Source of the DNA: Portulaca oleracea
Taxonomy: Eukaryota > Streptophyta > Magnoliopsida > Caryophyllales > Portulacaceae
Reading direction: 5' to 3'
DNA length: 64,000 nt
Assembly (NCBI GenBank): GCA_029582165.1
Contig: CM055876.1
Location: 11,238,501 to 11,302,500 of the forward strand
The notes beneath the pieces are model-generated. The model searched no databases, had not been told where the DNA came from, and worked only from the letters and a program-made list of their open reading frames with translations. The translations under genes and the position numbers were made by a program. Each line of letters begins with the position of its first letter. Position 1 is the first letter of the stretch. Of the stretch, positions 23,746 through 36,321 are shown one piece after another.

Positions 23746-24372
23746 TGTTAGAGAAAATTAATAGTGTCAAGGTAAAGCGGAAGCGAAATAAATAATGAAT
23801 TGAGATGACGGAAATTACGACAAAATTCAGGAACAAAATAAGAGCGATGAGATAAAACCAGGTTTACTTGGGAAACCGAAGAACTCGAAGAAAAACTTAC
23901 GGACGGGGACAGCCATAAAACAATCCACTATGAGAAAGGAGGAGTACAACCTGATCACTATCACATCGTGTGATGGGATCCACAAAGAGGAGATTACAAC
24001 AACAAATCTCTCTCACTCATAACTCACAATCTTTCTCTCTCGGGATACACTTTGAAAATATTGGTGAGACCTTTTTCCCTCTCAATATTTTCTCTCTTGC
24101 TCTAGTGTAGTTTAAATGGAGATACAAGTTTAATATTTATACTAATAGAGAGAAAAGGAAACTAGGTTGAAACAATAAGCTAAAAACAAACATCTGCCGC
24201 CGCTGACAAAAAAACGGATCTTCGAAGGAAGCGCTAGTAGCGTCTCCCATATAGCGCCCGCTATGCTTGGCGCTGGCAGCGTCAGGGACACGATGGTAGC
24301 GTTATTGAGCGACGTTTGCTCTTCTCTCGTATTGGACCCCACCGAGGATCCAATGGGCCATAAAACCCAACA
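23746..24372 (-). repeat. Array LTR L8 (627 bp)
   Basis: Lacks one palindromic U3 motif compared with L1, the 627-bp form also seen in L10, L13 and L17. Confidence 0.86.
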
Positions 24373-25391
24373 AACTCCAACTTGGACCATATTCACAACC
24401 CCGGTGTTAACACTCTCATAGGACTCAAACCAGTCCTTATGAGGACACATGTGGTAGGTGCACCCAGTACCAAGAACCCACTCATTCGAAGCTATCCTAC
24501 TTGCCGAGGTAGCCAAAGCCTCATCCGTAACTGTAAACCCGTCACCATCTGAATCAGACTCAACACAGTTTGCAGTACCAGTTTTGGTGCGGTTATTCTT
24601 ACTACCCCTCTTTTGAGATTTCTACTTTGTCAAACAATTACTCTCTACATGACCCATTGTTACAACGGTTTTTAGTCTCCCCTCTATACCCGTTGCCATC
24701 GTTGCCCATTCCCCATCCAAACAAGCCCTCACTAATATGGTCATCACCCTCACTATCAAATCTCTCCTTAGACAGTAAACAAGCTTTTACTTCACTAAAA
24801 ATAAGGACACCACGGTTCCCATATAACATGATCTCTTTAAATTGTTTATGTGATGCAGGTAAGGACAAAATTAAATGAAAAGCCTTATCCTCATCAGTGT
24901 GTTTCTCATCCATTGGTTCTAACTCAGTAATAATAGAATCAAATTCACTGATATGTGCTTGCATAGAAGTATCTTAGGGCATTCTCAATGTGAAGAGTTT
25001 CTCCTTCATTCTATACTTGTTGGCAAGACTCTTCGACATGTAAACCTCTTTTAGTTTGGTCCAAAGCTCCCGAGGTTTCTCGATATGCATCACCTCTCTC
25101 TGAATATGCTCTGCCAAACACAACTGAATCCCTGCCAGAGTCTTATCTTCCTGCTTCTTCCACTCCCGTGGACTTAGGTTACCTTTATTCTCGTTCTGGA
25201 TCTTTTTGAAGTCTCATCGCTCATAGTTTCGTCACTCTTCGAATCGGGATACTCAATCACATCCCACAACCTTTGCTGAATCAGGACCGCCTTCATCTAC
25301 ATTCTCAACATAGTGAAACTCGTTGTTCCATCGAATTTTGTAATTTCACACTTCGTGATCGACGCCATCTCCACCTTGCTCTGATACCACT
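24373..25391 (-). pseudogene. gag: Array internal segment I8: gag, protease 3' part and zinc knuckle deleted
   Basis: Sequence jumps at about 24,391 from the polypurine tract into the protease DWFESYES region, removing the tail and the pre-integrase half. A frame (24,516-24,142) therefore runs from the protease loop through the polypurine tract into the LTR. A second deletion near 24,665 removes the CCHC knuckle. Confidence 0.85.
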
Positions 25392-26037
25392 TGTTAGAGA
25401 AAATTAATAGTGGCAAGGTAAAGCGGAAGCGAAATAAATAATGAATTGAGATGAAGGAAATTACGACATAATTCAGGAACAAAATAAGAGCGATGAGACA
25501 AAACCAGGTTTACGTGGGAAACCGAAGAACTCGAAGAAAAATCTACGGACGGCGACAGCAAGAAAACAATCCACTATGAGAAAGGAGGAGTACAACCTGA
25601 TCTGTATCACAGCTTGTGATGCGATCCACAACAGAGGAGATGACAACGACAAATCTCTCTCACTCACAACTCACAATCTTTCTCTCTCCTGATACTCTTT
25701 GAAAATATTGGTGAGACCTTTTTCCCTCTCAATATTTTCTCTCTTGCTCTGGTGTAGTTTAGGTGGAGATACAAGTTTAATATTTATACTAAAAGAGAAA
25801 AAAGGAAACTAGGTTAAAACAATAAGCTAAAAACAAACAGTTGCCGCCGCTGACAAAAAACGGATCTTCGAAGGAGGCGGTGGCAGCGCCTTATAGCGCT
25901 AGCAGCGTCTCCCATATAGCGCCCGCTGTGCTTGGTGCTGACAGCATCCGGGACACGATGGTAGCGTTTTTGAGCGGCGTCTGCTCTTCTCTCGTTCTGG
26001 ACCCCACCGAGGATCGAATGGACCATAAAACCCAACA
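25392..26037 (-). repeat. Array LTR L9 (646 bp)
   Basis: Full-length with intact TG and CA ends; the plus-strand TATTTATACT is kept. Confidence 0.87.
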
Positions 26038-27486
26038 AACTCCACCTTGGACCATGATCCGAGCCATTGGTCGAGACAAGCATCTTGACTGTCGCCACCA
26101 ATACGCCGCTCCACAGGGTGTAGCCCCGCAGGGCTCTCACATGCTCAACTCATCAACGTTGGGATTTGTTGCCGCAGTTCCTGTCACAGTAGACCCCTGT
26201 AGTGTGTATAGGTTACCGTTCCTGGTCCCCTTCATATGAACCATTGAACTTCTGCACACTTTCAGGATACCATCTTCTGCTTCGTACCTGCAACCGTTAG
26301 CCTCAAAGGTACCTAAAGAAATCAAATTACGGGTTATGTTCGAAATATAACGAACCTCCTTCAAGGTTCTAACAATGCTCTCATGGGTCCGTATCTTGAT
26401 GCTACCAATACCTGCAACCTCACAAGCCAGGTCGTTGCCCATAGTCAGAACCCCGGTGTTAACACTCTCATAGGACTCAAACCAGTCCTTATGAGGACAC
26501 ATGTGGTAGGTGCACCCAGTACCAAGAACCCACTCATTCCAAGCTATCCTACTTGCCGAGGAAGCCAAAGCCTCATCCGTAACTATAAACCCATCACCAT
26601 CTAAATCAGACTCAACACAGTTTGTTGTACATTTTGGTGTGGTCATCGTTACTACCCCTCTTTTGAGATTTCTTCTTTGTCAAACAATTACTCTCTACAT
26701 GCCCCATTGTTACCCCTGTAATTACACTTCTTATGCTGGTGAGGACTCCTAGACTTTGAATTGTTTTTAGACTCCCCTCTATACCCGTTGCCATCATTGC
26801 CCATTTCCCTTCCAAACAAGCCCTCACTAGTATGGTCATCACCCTCACTATCAAATCTCTCCTTAGATAGTAAACAAGCTTTTACTTCACTAAAGTTAAG
26901 GACACCACGGTTCCCATACAATATGATCTCCTTAAATTGTTTATGTGATGCAGGTAGGGACAAAATTAAATGAAAAGCCTTATCCTCATCAGTGTGTTTC
27001 TGATCCATTGATTCTAACTCAGTAATAATAGAATCTAATTCACTGATATGTGCTTGCATGGAAGTATCTGAGGGCATTCGCAATGTGTAGAGTTTCTCCT
27101 TCATTTTATACTTATTGGCAAGACTCTTCGACATGTACAACTCTTTTAGTTTGGTCCAAAGCTCCCGAGGTTTCTCGATATGCATTACCTCTCTCTGAAT
27201 ATGCTCTACCAAACACAACTGAATCCCTGCCAGAGTCTTATTTTCCAGCTTCTTCCACTCCCGTGGACTTAGGTTACCTTTAATCTCGTTCTGGAGCATT
27301 TTGAAGTCTCATCGCTCATAGTTTCGTCAGTCTTCGAATCGGGATACTCAATCACATCCCACAATCTTTGCTGAATCAGGACTGCCTTCATCTACAGTCT
27401 CCATATAATGACACTCATTGTTTCATCGAATTTTGTAATTTCACACTTCGTGATCGAAGCCATCTCCACCTTGCTCTGATACCACT
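26038..27486 (-). pseudogene. gag: Array internal segment I9: one of the best gag copies
   Basis: The gag frame 27,299-26,688 (203 residues) covers the whole UBN2-type region from LQNEIKGNLSPREWKK through LWTKLKELY and the conserved GVLNFSEVKACLLS, where most copies start later. It ends at the frame-shifted knuckle. A protease frame of 169 residues (26,646-26,137) reaches DELSM, the point at which copia polyproteins should continue into the integrase His-Cys domain. The catalytic Asp is Gly. Confidence 0.88.
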
Positions 27487-28113
27487 TGTTAGAGAAAATT
27501 AATAGTGCCAAGGTAAAGCGGAAGCGAAATAAATAATGAATTGAGATCACGAATATTACGACAATATTCAGGAACAAAATAAGAGCGATGACATACAACC
27601 AGGTTTACGTGGGAAACCGAATAACTCGAAGAAAAACCTACAGACGGCGACAGCCAGAAAACAATCCACTATGAGAAAGGAGGAGTACAACATGATCACT
27701 ATCACAGCGTGCGATGCGATCCACAACAGAGGAGATTTTAACAACAAATCTCTCTCACTCACAACTCACAGTCTTTCTCTCTCGTGATACACTTTGACAA
27801 TATTGGTGAGACCTTTTTCCCTCTTAATATTTTCTCTCTTGCTCTAGTGTAGTTTAGGGGGAGATACAAGTTTACTATTTATACTAATAGAGAAAAAAGG
27901 AAACTAGGTTGAAACAATAAGCTAAAAGCAAACATCTGCCGCCACTGACAAAAAACGGATCTTCGAAGGAGGCGCTAGCAGCGTCTCCCATATAGCGCCC
28001 GCTATGTTTGGTGCGCACAGCGTTAGGGATACGATGGTAGCGTTTTTGAGCGACTTCTGCTCTTCTCTCGTATTGGACCCCACCTAGGATCCAATAGGCC
28101 ACAAAACCCAACA
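27487..28113 (-). repeat. Array LTR L10 (627 bp)
   Basis: The short 627-bp form, with several private substitutions in U3 (28,010-28,090). Confidence 0.86.
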
Positions 28114-29549
28114 AACTCCACCGTGGACCATAATCCGAGCTATTGGTCGAGACAAGCATCTTGACTATCGCCATCAACACACCCCTCCACAGGGCATAGC
28201 CCCGCAGGGCTCTCACATGCTCAACTCATCAATTTTGTGATTTGTTGCCGCAGTACTTGTCACAGAAGACCCATGTAGGGTGTATAGGCTGCCATTCCTA
28301 GTTCCCTTCATATGAACCATGGAACTTCTGCACACTTTGAGGACACCATCTTCTGCTTCGTATCTGCAACCGTTAGCCTCAAAGGTACCCATAGAAATCA
28401 GAGTACGGGTTATGTTCGGAATATAACGAACCTCGTTCAGGGTTCTAACAATGCCATCATGGGTCCGTATCTGGATGCTACCAATCCATGCAACCTCGCT
28501 GGTCTGGTCGTTGCTCATAGTCACAACCCCGGTGTTAACACGTTCATAGGACTCAAACCAGTCCTTATAAGGACACATGTAGTAGGTGTACCCAGTACCA
28601 AGAACCCACTCATTCCAAGCTATCCTACTTGCCGAGGTAGCCAAAGCCTCATCCGTAACTATAAACCCGTCACCATCTGAATCAGACTCAACACAATTTG
28701 CAGTACCAGTTTTGGTGCGGTTATTCTTACTTTGAGATTTTTGCTTTCTCAAACAATTACTCTCTACATACCCTATTGTTACAACTGTAATTACACTTCT
28801 TATGCTGGTGAGGACTCCTAGACTTTGAACGGTTTTTAGACTCCCCTCTATATCCGTTGCCATCATTGCCCATTCCCCATCCAAACAAGCCCTCACTAGC
28901 ATGGTCATCACCCTCTCTATCAAATCTCTCCTTAGACAGTAAACAAGCTTTTACTTCACTAAGGTTAAGGACACCACAGTTCCCAAACAACATGATCTCT
29001 TTAAATTGTTTATGTGATGCAGATAAGGACAAAATTAAATGAAGAGCCTTATCCTCATCAGTCTGTTTCTCATCCATTAGTTCTAACTCAGTAATAATAG
29101 AATCAAATTCACTGATATGTACTTGCATAGAAGTATCTTAGGGCATTCTCAATGTGTAGAGTTTCTCCTTCATTCTATACTTGATGGCAAGACTCTTCGA
29201 CATGTACAACTCTTTTAGTTTGGTCCAAAGCTCCCGAGGTTTCTCGATATGCATCACCTCTCTCTGAATATGCTCTACCAACTGAATCCTTGTCAGAGTC
29301 TTATCTTCCTCCTTAGTTCACTTCCGTGGACTTAGGTTACCTTTAATCTCGTTCTAGAGATTTTTGAAGTCTCATCGCTCATAGTTTCGTCAGTCTTTGA
29401 ATCGGGATACTCAATCACATCCCACAACCTTTGCTGAATCAGGACCGCCTTCATCTACAGTCTCAACATAGTGGAACTCATTGTTCCATCGAATTTTGTA
29501 ATTTCACACTTCGTGATCGAAGTCATCTCCACCTTGCTCTGATACCACT
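28114..29549 (-). pseudogene. gag: Array internal segment I10: gag-protease
   Basis: A 236-residue frame (28,923-28,213) carries the shifted knuckle, linker, protease (VLGTGYTYYM, no Asp) and pre-integrase end. The linker has lost 12 bp near 28,730. Gag frame 29,128-28,757. About 10 bp are missing near 29,280, at LCLAEH. Confidence 0.86.
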
Positions 29550-30085
29550 TGTTAGAGAAAATTAATAGTGGCAAGGTAAACCGAAAGCGAAATAAATAAT
29601 GAATTGAGATGACGGAAATTACGACAAAATTCAGGAACAAAATAAGAGCGATGAGATAAAACCAGGTTTACGTGGGAAACCGAAGAACTCGAAGAAAAAG
29701 CTACGGACGGCGGCAGCCAGAAAATAATCCACTATGAGAAAGGAGAAGTACAACATGATCACTATCACAGCGTGTGATGCGATCTACAACAGAGGAGATT
29801 ACAACAACAAATCTGTCTCACTCGCAACTCACAATCTTTCTCTCTCGTGATACACTTTCAAAATATTGGTTAGACCTTTTTCCCTCTCAATATTTTCTCT
29901 CTTGCTCTGGTGTAGTTTAGGTGGAGACACAAGTTTAAAATTTATACTAATAGAGAAAAAAGGAAACTAGGTTGAAACAATAAGCTAAAAATAAACATCT
30001 GCCGCCGCTGACAAAAAACGGATCTTCGAAGGAGGCGCATCTTGACTGACGCCACCGAGGATCCAATGGGCCACAAAACCCATGA
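29550..30085 (-). repeat. Array LTR L11 (536 bp), U3 deletion with templated patch
   Basis: About 100 bp of U3 are missing. In their place at 30,039-30,055 is CATCTTGACTGACGCCA, a copy of the unit tail found about 90 bp away at 30,128. The palindrome cluster is gone. The outer end is CCCATGA. Confidence 0.85.
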
Positions 30086-31536
30086 AACTCCACCTTGGAC
30101 CATGATCCGAGCCATTGGTCGAGACAAGCATCTTGACTGACGCCATCAACACACCCCTCAATAGGGCGTAGCCCCGCAGGGATCTCACATGCTCAACTCA
30201 TCAATTTTGTGATTTATTGCCGCAGTTCCTGTCACAGTAGACCCCTGTAGTGTGTATAGGCTGCCCTTCCTAGTTCCCTTCATATGAACCATGGAACTTC
30301 TGCACACTTTCAGGACACCATCTTCTGATTCGTACCTGCAACCGTTAGCCTCAAAGGTACCCAAAGAAATCAGACTACGGGTTATGTTCGGAATATAACG
30401 AACCTCGTTCAGGGTTCTAACAATGCCATCATGGGTCCGTATCTTGATGCTACCAATCCATGCAACCTCGCTGGTCGGGTCGTTGCCCATAGTCACAACC
30501 CTGGTGTTAACACTTTCATAGGACTCAAACCAGTCCTTATGAGGACACATGTGGTAGGTGCACCCAGTACCAAGAACACACTCATTCCAAGCTATCCTAC
30601 TTGCCGAGGTAGCCAAAGCCTCATCTGTAACTATAAACCCGTCACCATCTGAATCAGACTCAACACATTTTGCAGTACCAGTTTTGGTGCGGTTATGCTT
30701 ACTACCCCTCTTTTGAGATTTCTGCTTTGTCAAACAATTACTCTATACATGCCCCATTGTTACAACTGTAATTACACTTCTTATGTTGGTGAGGACTCCT
30801 AGACTTTGAACGGTTTTTAGACTCCCCTCTATACCCGTTGTCATCATTGCATATTCCCCTTCCAAACAAGCCCTCACTTGTATGGTCATCTCCCTCACTA
30901 TCAAATCTCACCTTAGACAATAAACAAGCATTTACTTCACTAAGGTTAAGGACACCACGGTTCCCATTCAACGTGATCTCCTTAAACTGTTTATGTGATG
31001 TAGGTAGGGACAAAATTAAATGAAAAGCCTTATCCTCATCAGTGTGTTTCTCATCCTTTGATTCTAACTCAGTACTAATAGAATCAAATTCACTGACATG
31101 TACTGGCATAGAAGTATCTGAGCGCATTCTCAATGTGTAGAGTTTCTAGTTCATTCTTTACTTGTTGGCAAGACTATTCGACATGTACAACTCTTTCAGT
31201 TTGGTCCAAAGCTCCCAAGGTTTCTCGACATGCATCACCTCTCTCCGAATATGCTCTGCCAAACACAACAGAATCCCGGTCAGAGTCTTATCTTCCTGCT
31301 TCTTCCACTCCCGTGGACTTAGGTTACCTTTAATCTCGTTTTGGAGCTTTTTGAAGTCTCATCGCTCATAGTTTCGTCAGTCTTCGAATCTGGATACTCA
31401 ATCACATCCCACAACCTTTGCTGAATCAGGACCGCCTTCATCTAAACTCTCCACGTAGTGAAACTCGTTGTTCCATCGAATTTTATAATTTCACACTTCG
31501 TGATCGAAGCCATCTCCACCTTGCTCTGATACCACT
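30086..31536 (-). pseudogene. gag: Array internal segment I11: gag-protease
   Basis: Protease frame 30,733-30,185 (182 residues) is uninterrupted from the knuckle end to DELSM, with VLGTGC at the active site. Gag frame 31,133-30,738. It shares the STELESKDEK gag variant with I12 and I13, defining a local subgroup. Confidence 0.87.
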
Positions 31537-32164
31537 TGTTAGAGAAAATTAATAGTGGCAAGGTAACAGCGGAAGCGAAATAAATAATGAATTGAGATGA
31601 CGAAAATTACGACAAAATTCAGGAACAAAATAAGAGCGATGAGACAAAACCAGATTTACGTGGGAAAACGAAGAACTCGAAGAAAAACGTACGGACGGCG
31701 ACAGCCAGAAAACAATCCACTATGAGAAAGGAGGAGTACAATCTGATCACTATCAGAGCGTGTGATCCGATCCACAACAGAGGAGATAACAACAACAAAT
31801 CTCTCTCATTCATAACTAACAATCTTTCTCTCTCGGGATACACTTTGAAAATATTGGTGAGACCTTTTTCCCTCTCAATATTTTCTCTCTTGCTCTGGTG
31901 TAGTTTAGGTGGAGATACAAGTTTAATATTTATACTAATAGAGAAAAAAGGAAACTAGGTTGAAACAATAAGCTAAAAACAAACATCTGCCGCCGCTGAC
32001 AAAAAACGGATCTTCGAAGGAGGCGCTAGCAGCGTCTCACATATGGCGCCCGCTATGCTTGGCGATGGCTGCGTTACGGACACGATGGTAGCGTTTTTGA
32101 GCGACGTCTGCTCTTCTCTCGTATTGGACCCCACCGAGGATCCAATGGGCCACAAAACCCAAGA
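31537..32164 (-). repeat. Array LTR L12 (628 bp)
   Basis: Outer end CCCAAGA; U3 reads ATATGGCGCCC with an added CpG relative to L9. Confidence 0.86.
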
Positions 32165-33615
32165 AACTCCACCTTGGACCATGATCCGAGCTATTGGTCG
32201 AGACAAGCATCTTGACTGACGCCATCAACACACCCCTCAACAGGGCGTAGCCCCGCAGGGATCTCACATGGTCAACTCATCAATTTTGTGATTTGTTGCC
32301 GCAGTTCCTGTCATAGAAGACCCTTGTAGGGTGTATAGGCTGTCATTCCTAGTTCCCTTCATATGAACCATGGAACTTCTGAACTCTTTCAGGACACCAT
32401 CTTCTGATTCGTACCTGCAACCGTTAGCCTCAAAGGTACCCAAAGAAATCAGACTACGGGTTATGTTCGGAATATAACGAACCTCGTTCAGGGTTCTAAC
32501 AATGCCATTATGGGACCGTATCTTGATGCTACCAATCCATGCAACCTCGCTGGTCGGGTCGTTGCCCATAGTCACAACCTTGGTGTTAACACTTTCATAG
32601 GACTCAAACCAGTCCTTATGAGGACACATGTGCTAGGTGCACCCAGTAACAAGAACCCACTTATTCCAAGCTATCCTACTTGCCGAGGTAGCCAAAGCCT
32701 CATCTGTAACTATAAACCCGTCACCATCTGAATCAGACTCAACACATTTTGCAGTACAAGTTTTGGTGCGGTTACGCTTACTACCCCTCTTTTGAGATTT
32801 CTACTTTGTCAAAGAATTTCTCTCTACATGCCCCATTGTTACAACTGTAATTACACTTCTTATGTTGGTGAGGACTCCTAGACTTTGAACGGTTTTTAGA
32901 CTCCCCTCTATACCCGTTGTCATCATTGCCCATTCCCCTTCCAAACAAGCCCTCACTTGTATGGTCATCACCCTCACTATCAAATCTCACCTTAGACAAT
33001 AAACAAGCATTTACTTCACTAAGGTTAAGGACACCACGGTTCCCATTCAACGTGATCTCCTTAAATTGTTTATGTGATGCAGGTAGGGACAAAATTAAAT
33101 AAAAAGCCTTATCCTCATCAGTGTGTTACTCATCCTTTGATTCTAACTCAGTACTAATAGAATCAAATTCACTGACATGTGCTAGCATAGAAGTATCTGA
33201 GGGAATTCTTAATGTGTAGAGTTTCTCCTTCATTCTGTACTTGTTGGCAAGACTATTCGGCATGTACAACTCTTTTAGTTTGGTCCAAAGCTCCCAAGGT
33301 TTCTCGACATGCATCATTTCTCTCTGAATATGCTCTGCCAAACACAACTGAATCCCGGCCAGAGTCTTATCTTCCTGCTTCTTCCACTCCCGTGGACTTA
33401 GGTTACCTTTAATCTCGTTCTGGAGCTTTTTGAAGTCTCATCGCTCATAGTTTCGTCAGTCTTCGAATCGGGATACTCAATCACATCCCACAACCTATGC
33501 TGAATCAGGACCGCCTTCATCTAAACTCTCCACGTAGTGAAACTCGTTGTTCCATCGAATTTTGTAATTTCACACTTCGTGATCGAAGCCATCTCCACCT
33601 TGCTCTGATACCACT
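32165..33615 (-). pseudogene. gag: Array internal segment I12: gag-protease
   Basis: The active-site loop reads V-T-G in place of G-T-G (plus strand CAGTAACAAG), again without Asp. A stop separates frame 32,629-32,264 from upstream protease. Gag is in pieces (33,347-33,126 and 33,092-32,781) because of a TAA near 33,124. Confidence 0.84.
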
Positions 33616-34242
33616 TGTTAGAGAAAATTAATAGTGGCAGGGTAAAGCGGAAGCGAAATAAATAATGAATTGAGATGACGGAAATTACGACAAAATTCAG
33701 GAACAAAATAAGAGCGATGAGATAAAACCAGGTTTACGTGGGAAACCGAAGAACTCGAAGAAAAACCAACGGACGGCGACAGCCAGAAAACAATCCACTA
33801 TGAGAAACGAGGAGTACAACCTGATCACTATCACAGCGTGTGATGCGATCCACAACATAGGAGATTACAACAACAAATCTCTCTCAATCATAACTAACAA
33901 TCTTTCTCTCTCAGGATACACTTTGAAAATATTGGTGAGACCTTTTTCCCACTCAATATTTTCTCTCTTGCTCTGGTGTAGTTTAGGTGGAGATACAAGT
34001 TTAATATTTATACTAATAGAGAAAAAAGGAAACTAGGTTGAAACAATAAGCTAAAAACAAACATCTGCCGCCGCTGACAAAAAACGGATCTTCGAAGGAG
34101 GCTCTAGCAGCGTCTCACATATGGCGCCCGCTATGCTTGCCGCTGGCTGTGGCAGGGACACGATGGTAGCGTTTTTGATCGACGTCTGCTCTTCTCTCGT
34201 ATTGGACCCCACCGAGGATCCAATGGGCCACAAAACCCAACA
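33616..34242 (-). repeat. Array LTR L13 (627 bp)
   Basis: The last LTR (left to right) with the GAGAAAAAAGG variant next to the TATA box; from L14 on the array mostly has GAGAAGAAAGG. Confidence 0.86.
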
Positions 34243-35693
34243 AACTCCACCTTGGACCATGATCCGAGCCATTGGTCGAGACAAGCATCTTGACTGACGC
34301 CATCAACATACCCCTCAACAGGGCGTAGCCCCGCAGGGATCTCCAATGCTCAACTCATCAATTTTGTGATTTGTTGCCGCAGTTCCTGTCACAGAAGACC
34401 CTTGTAGGGTGTATAGGCTGCCCTTCCTAGTTCCCTTCTTATGAACCATGGAACTTTTGCACACTTTTAGGACACCATCTTCTGATTCGTACCTGCAACG
34501 GTTAGCCTCAAAGGAACCCAAAGAAATCAGACTACGGGTTATGTTCGGAATATAACGAACCTTGTTCAGGGTTCTAACAATGCCATCATGGCTCCGTATC
34601 TTGATGCTACCAATCCATGCAACCTCGCTGGTTGGGTCGTTGCCCATAGTCACAACCTTGGTGTTAACACTTTCATAGGACTCAAACCAGCCCTTATTAG
34701 GACACATGTGGTAGGTGCACCCAGTACCAAGAACCCACTCATTCCAAGCTATCCTACTTGCCGAGGTAGCCAAAGCCTCATCCGTAACTATAAACCTGTC
34801 ACCATCTGAATCAAACTCAACACATTTTGCAGTACCAGTTTTGGTGCGGTTACGCTTACTACCCCTCTTTTGAGATTTCTGCTTTGTGAAACAATTACTC
34901 TCTACATGCCCCATTGTTACAACTGTAATTACACTTCTTATGTTGGTGAGGACTCCTAGACTTTGAACGGTTTTTAGACTCCCCTCTATACCCGTTGTCA
35001 TCATTGCCCATTCCCCTTCCAAACAAGCCCTCACTTGTATGGTCATCACCGTCACTATCAAATCTCACCTTAGACAATAAACAAGCATTTACTTCAGTAA
35101 GGTTAAGGACACCACGGTTCCCATTCTACGTGATCTCCTTAAATTGTTTATGTGATGCTGGTAGGGACAAAATTAAATGAAAAGCCTTATCCTGATCAGT
35201 GTGTTTCTCATCCTTTGATTCTAACTCAGTACTAATAGAATCAAATTCACTGACATGTGCTGGCATAGATGTATTTGAGGGCATTCTCAATGTGTAGAGT
35301 TTCTCCTTCATTCTATACTTGTTGGCAAGACTATTCGACATGTACAACTCTTTTAGTTTGGTCCAAAGCTCCCAAGGTTTCTTGACATGCATCACCTCTC
35401 TCTGAATATGCTCTGCCAAACACAACTGAATCCCGGCCAGAGTCTTATCTTCCTGCTTCCTCCACTCCCGTGGACTTAGGTTACCTTTAATCTCGTTCTG
35501 GAGCTTTTTGAAGTCTCATCGCTCGTAGTTTCGTCAGTCTTCGAATCGGGATACTCAATCACATCCCACAACCTTTGCTGAATCAGGACCGCCTTCATCT
35601 AAAGTCTCAACGTAGTGAAACTCGTTGTTCCATCGAATTTTGTAATTTCACACTTCGTGATCGAAGCCATCTCCACCTTGCTCTGATACCACT
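34243..35693 (-). pseudogene. gag: Array internal segment I13: longest uninterrupted protease frame of the shifted-knuckle class
   Basis: A 248-residue frame (35,061-34,315) runs from the shifted knuckle through linker, protease and pre-integrase end into the unit tail. Active site VLGTGC. Gag frame 35,425-35,126 ends at a private TAG-type change near 35,127 (plus strand CTACGTGATC). Confidence 0.86.
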
Positions 35694-36321
35694 TGTAAGA
35701 GAAAATTAATAGTGGCAAGGTAACAGCGGAAGCGAAATAAATAATGAATTGAGATGACGGAAATTACGACAAAATTCAGGAACAAAATAAGAGCGATGAG
35801 ACAAAACCATGTTTACGTGGGAAAACGAAGAACTCGAAGAAAAATCTACGGACGGCGACAGCAAGAAAACAATCCACTATGAGAAAGGAGGAGTACAACC
35901 TGATCAGTATCACAGCTTGTGATGCGATCCACAACAGAGGAGATTACAACAACAAATCTCTCTCACTCATAACTCACAATCTTTTTCTCTCGGGATACAC
36001 TTTGAAAATATTGGTGAGACCTTTTTCCCTCTCAATATTTTCTCTCTTGCTCTGGTGTAGTTTAGGTGGAGATACAAGTTTAATATTTATACTAATAGAG
36101 AAGAAAGGAAACTAGGTTAAAACAATAAGCTAAAAACAAATATCTGTCGCCGCTGACAAAATACGGATCTTCGAAGGAGGCGCTAGCAGCGTCTCCCATA
36201 TGGCGCCCGCTATGCTTGGCGCTGGCAGCGTCAGGGACACAATGGTAGCGTTTTTGAGCGACGTCTGCTCTTATATCGTTTTGGACCCCACTGAGGATCC
36301 AATGGGCCACAAAACCCAAAA
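35694..36321 (-). repeat. Array LTR L14 (628 bp)
   Basis: Mutated PBS-side end TGTAAG, as in L2. First LTR with the GAGAAGAAAGG variant (36,097). Outer end CCCAAAA. Confidence 0.86.
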
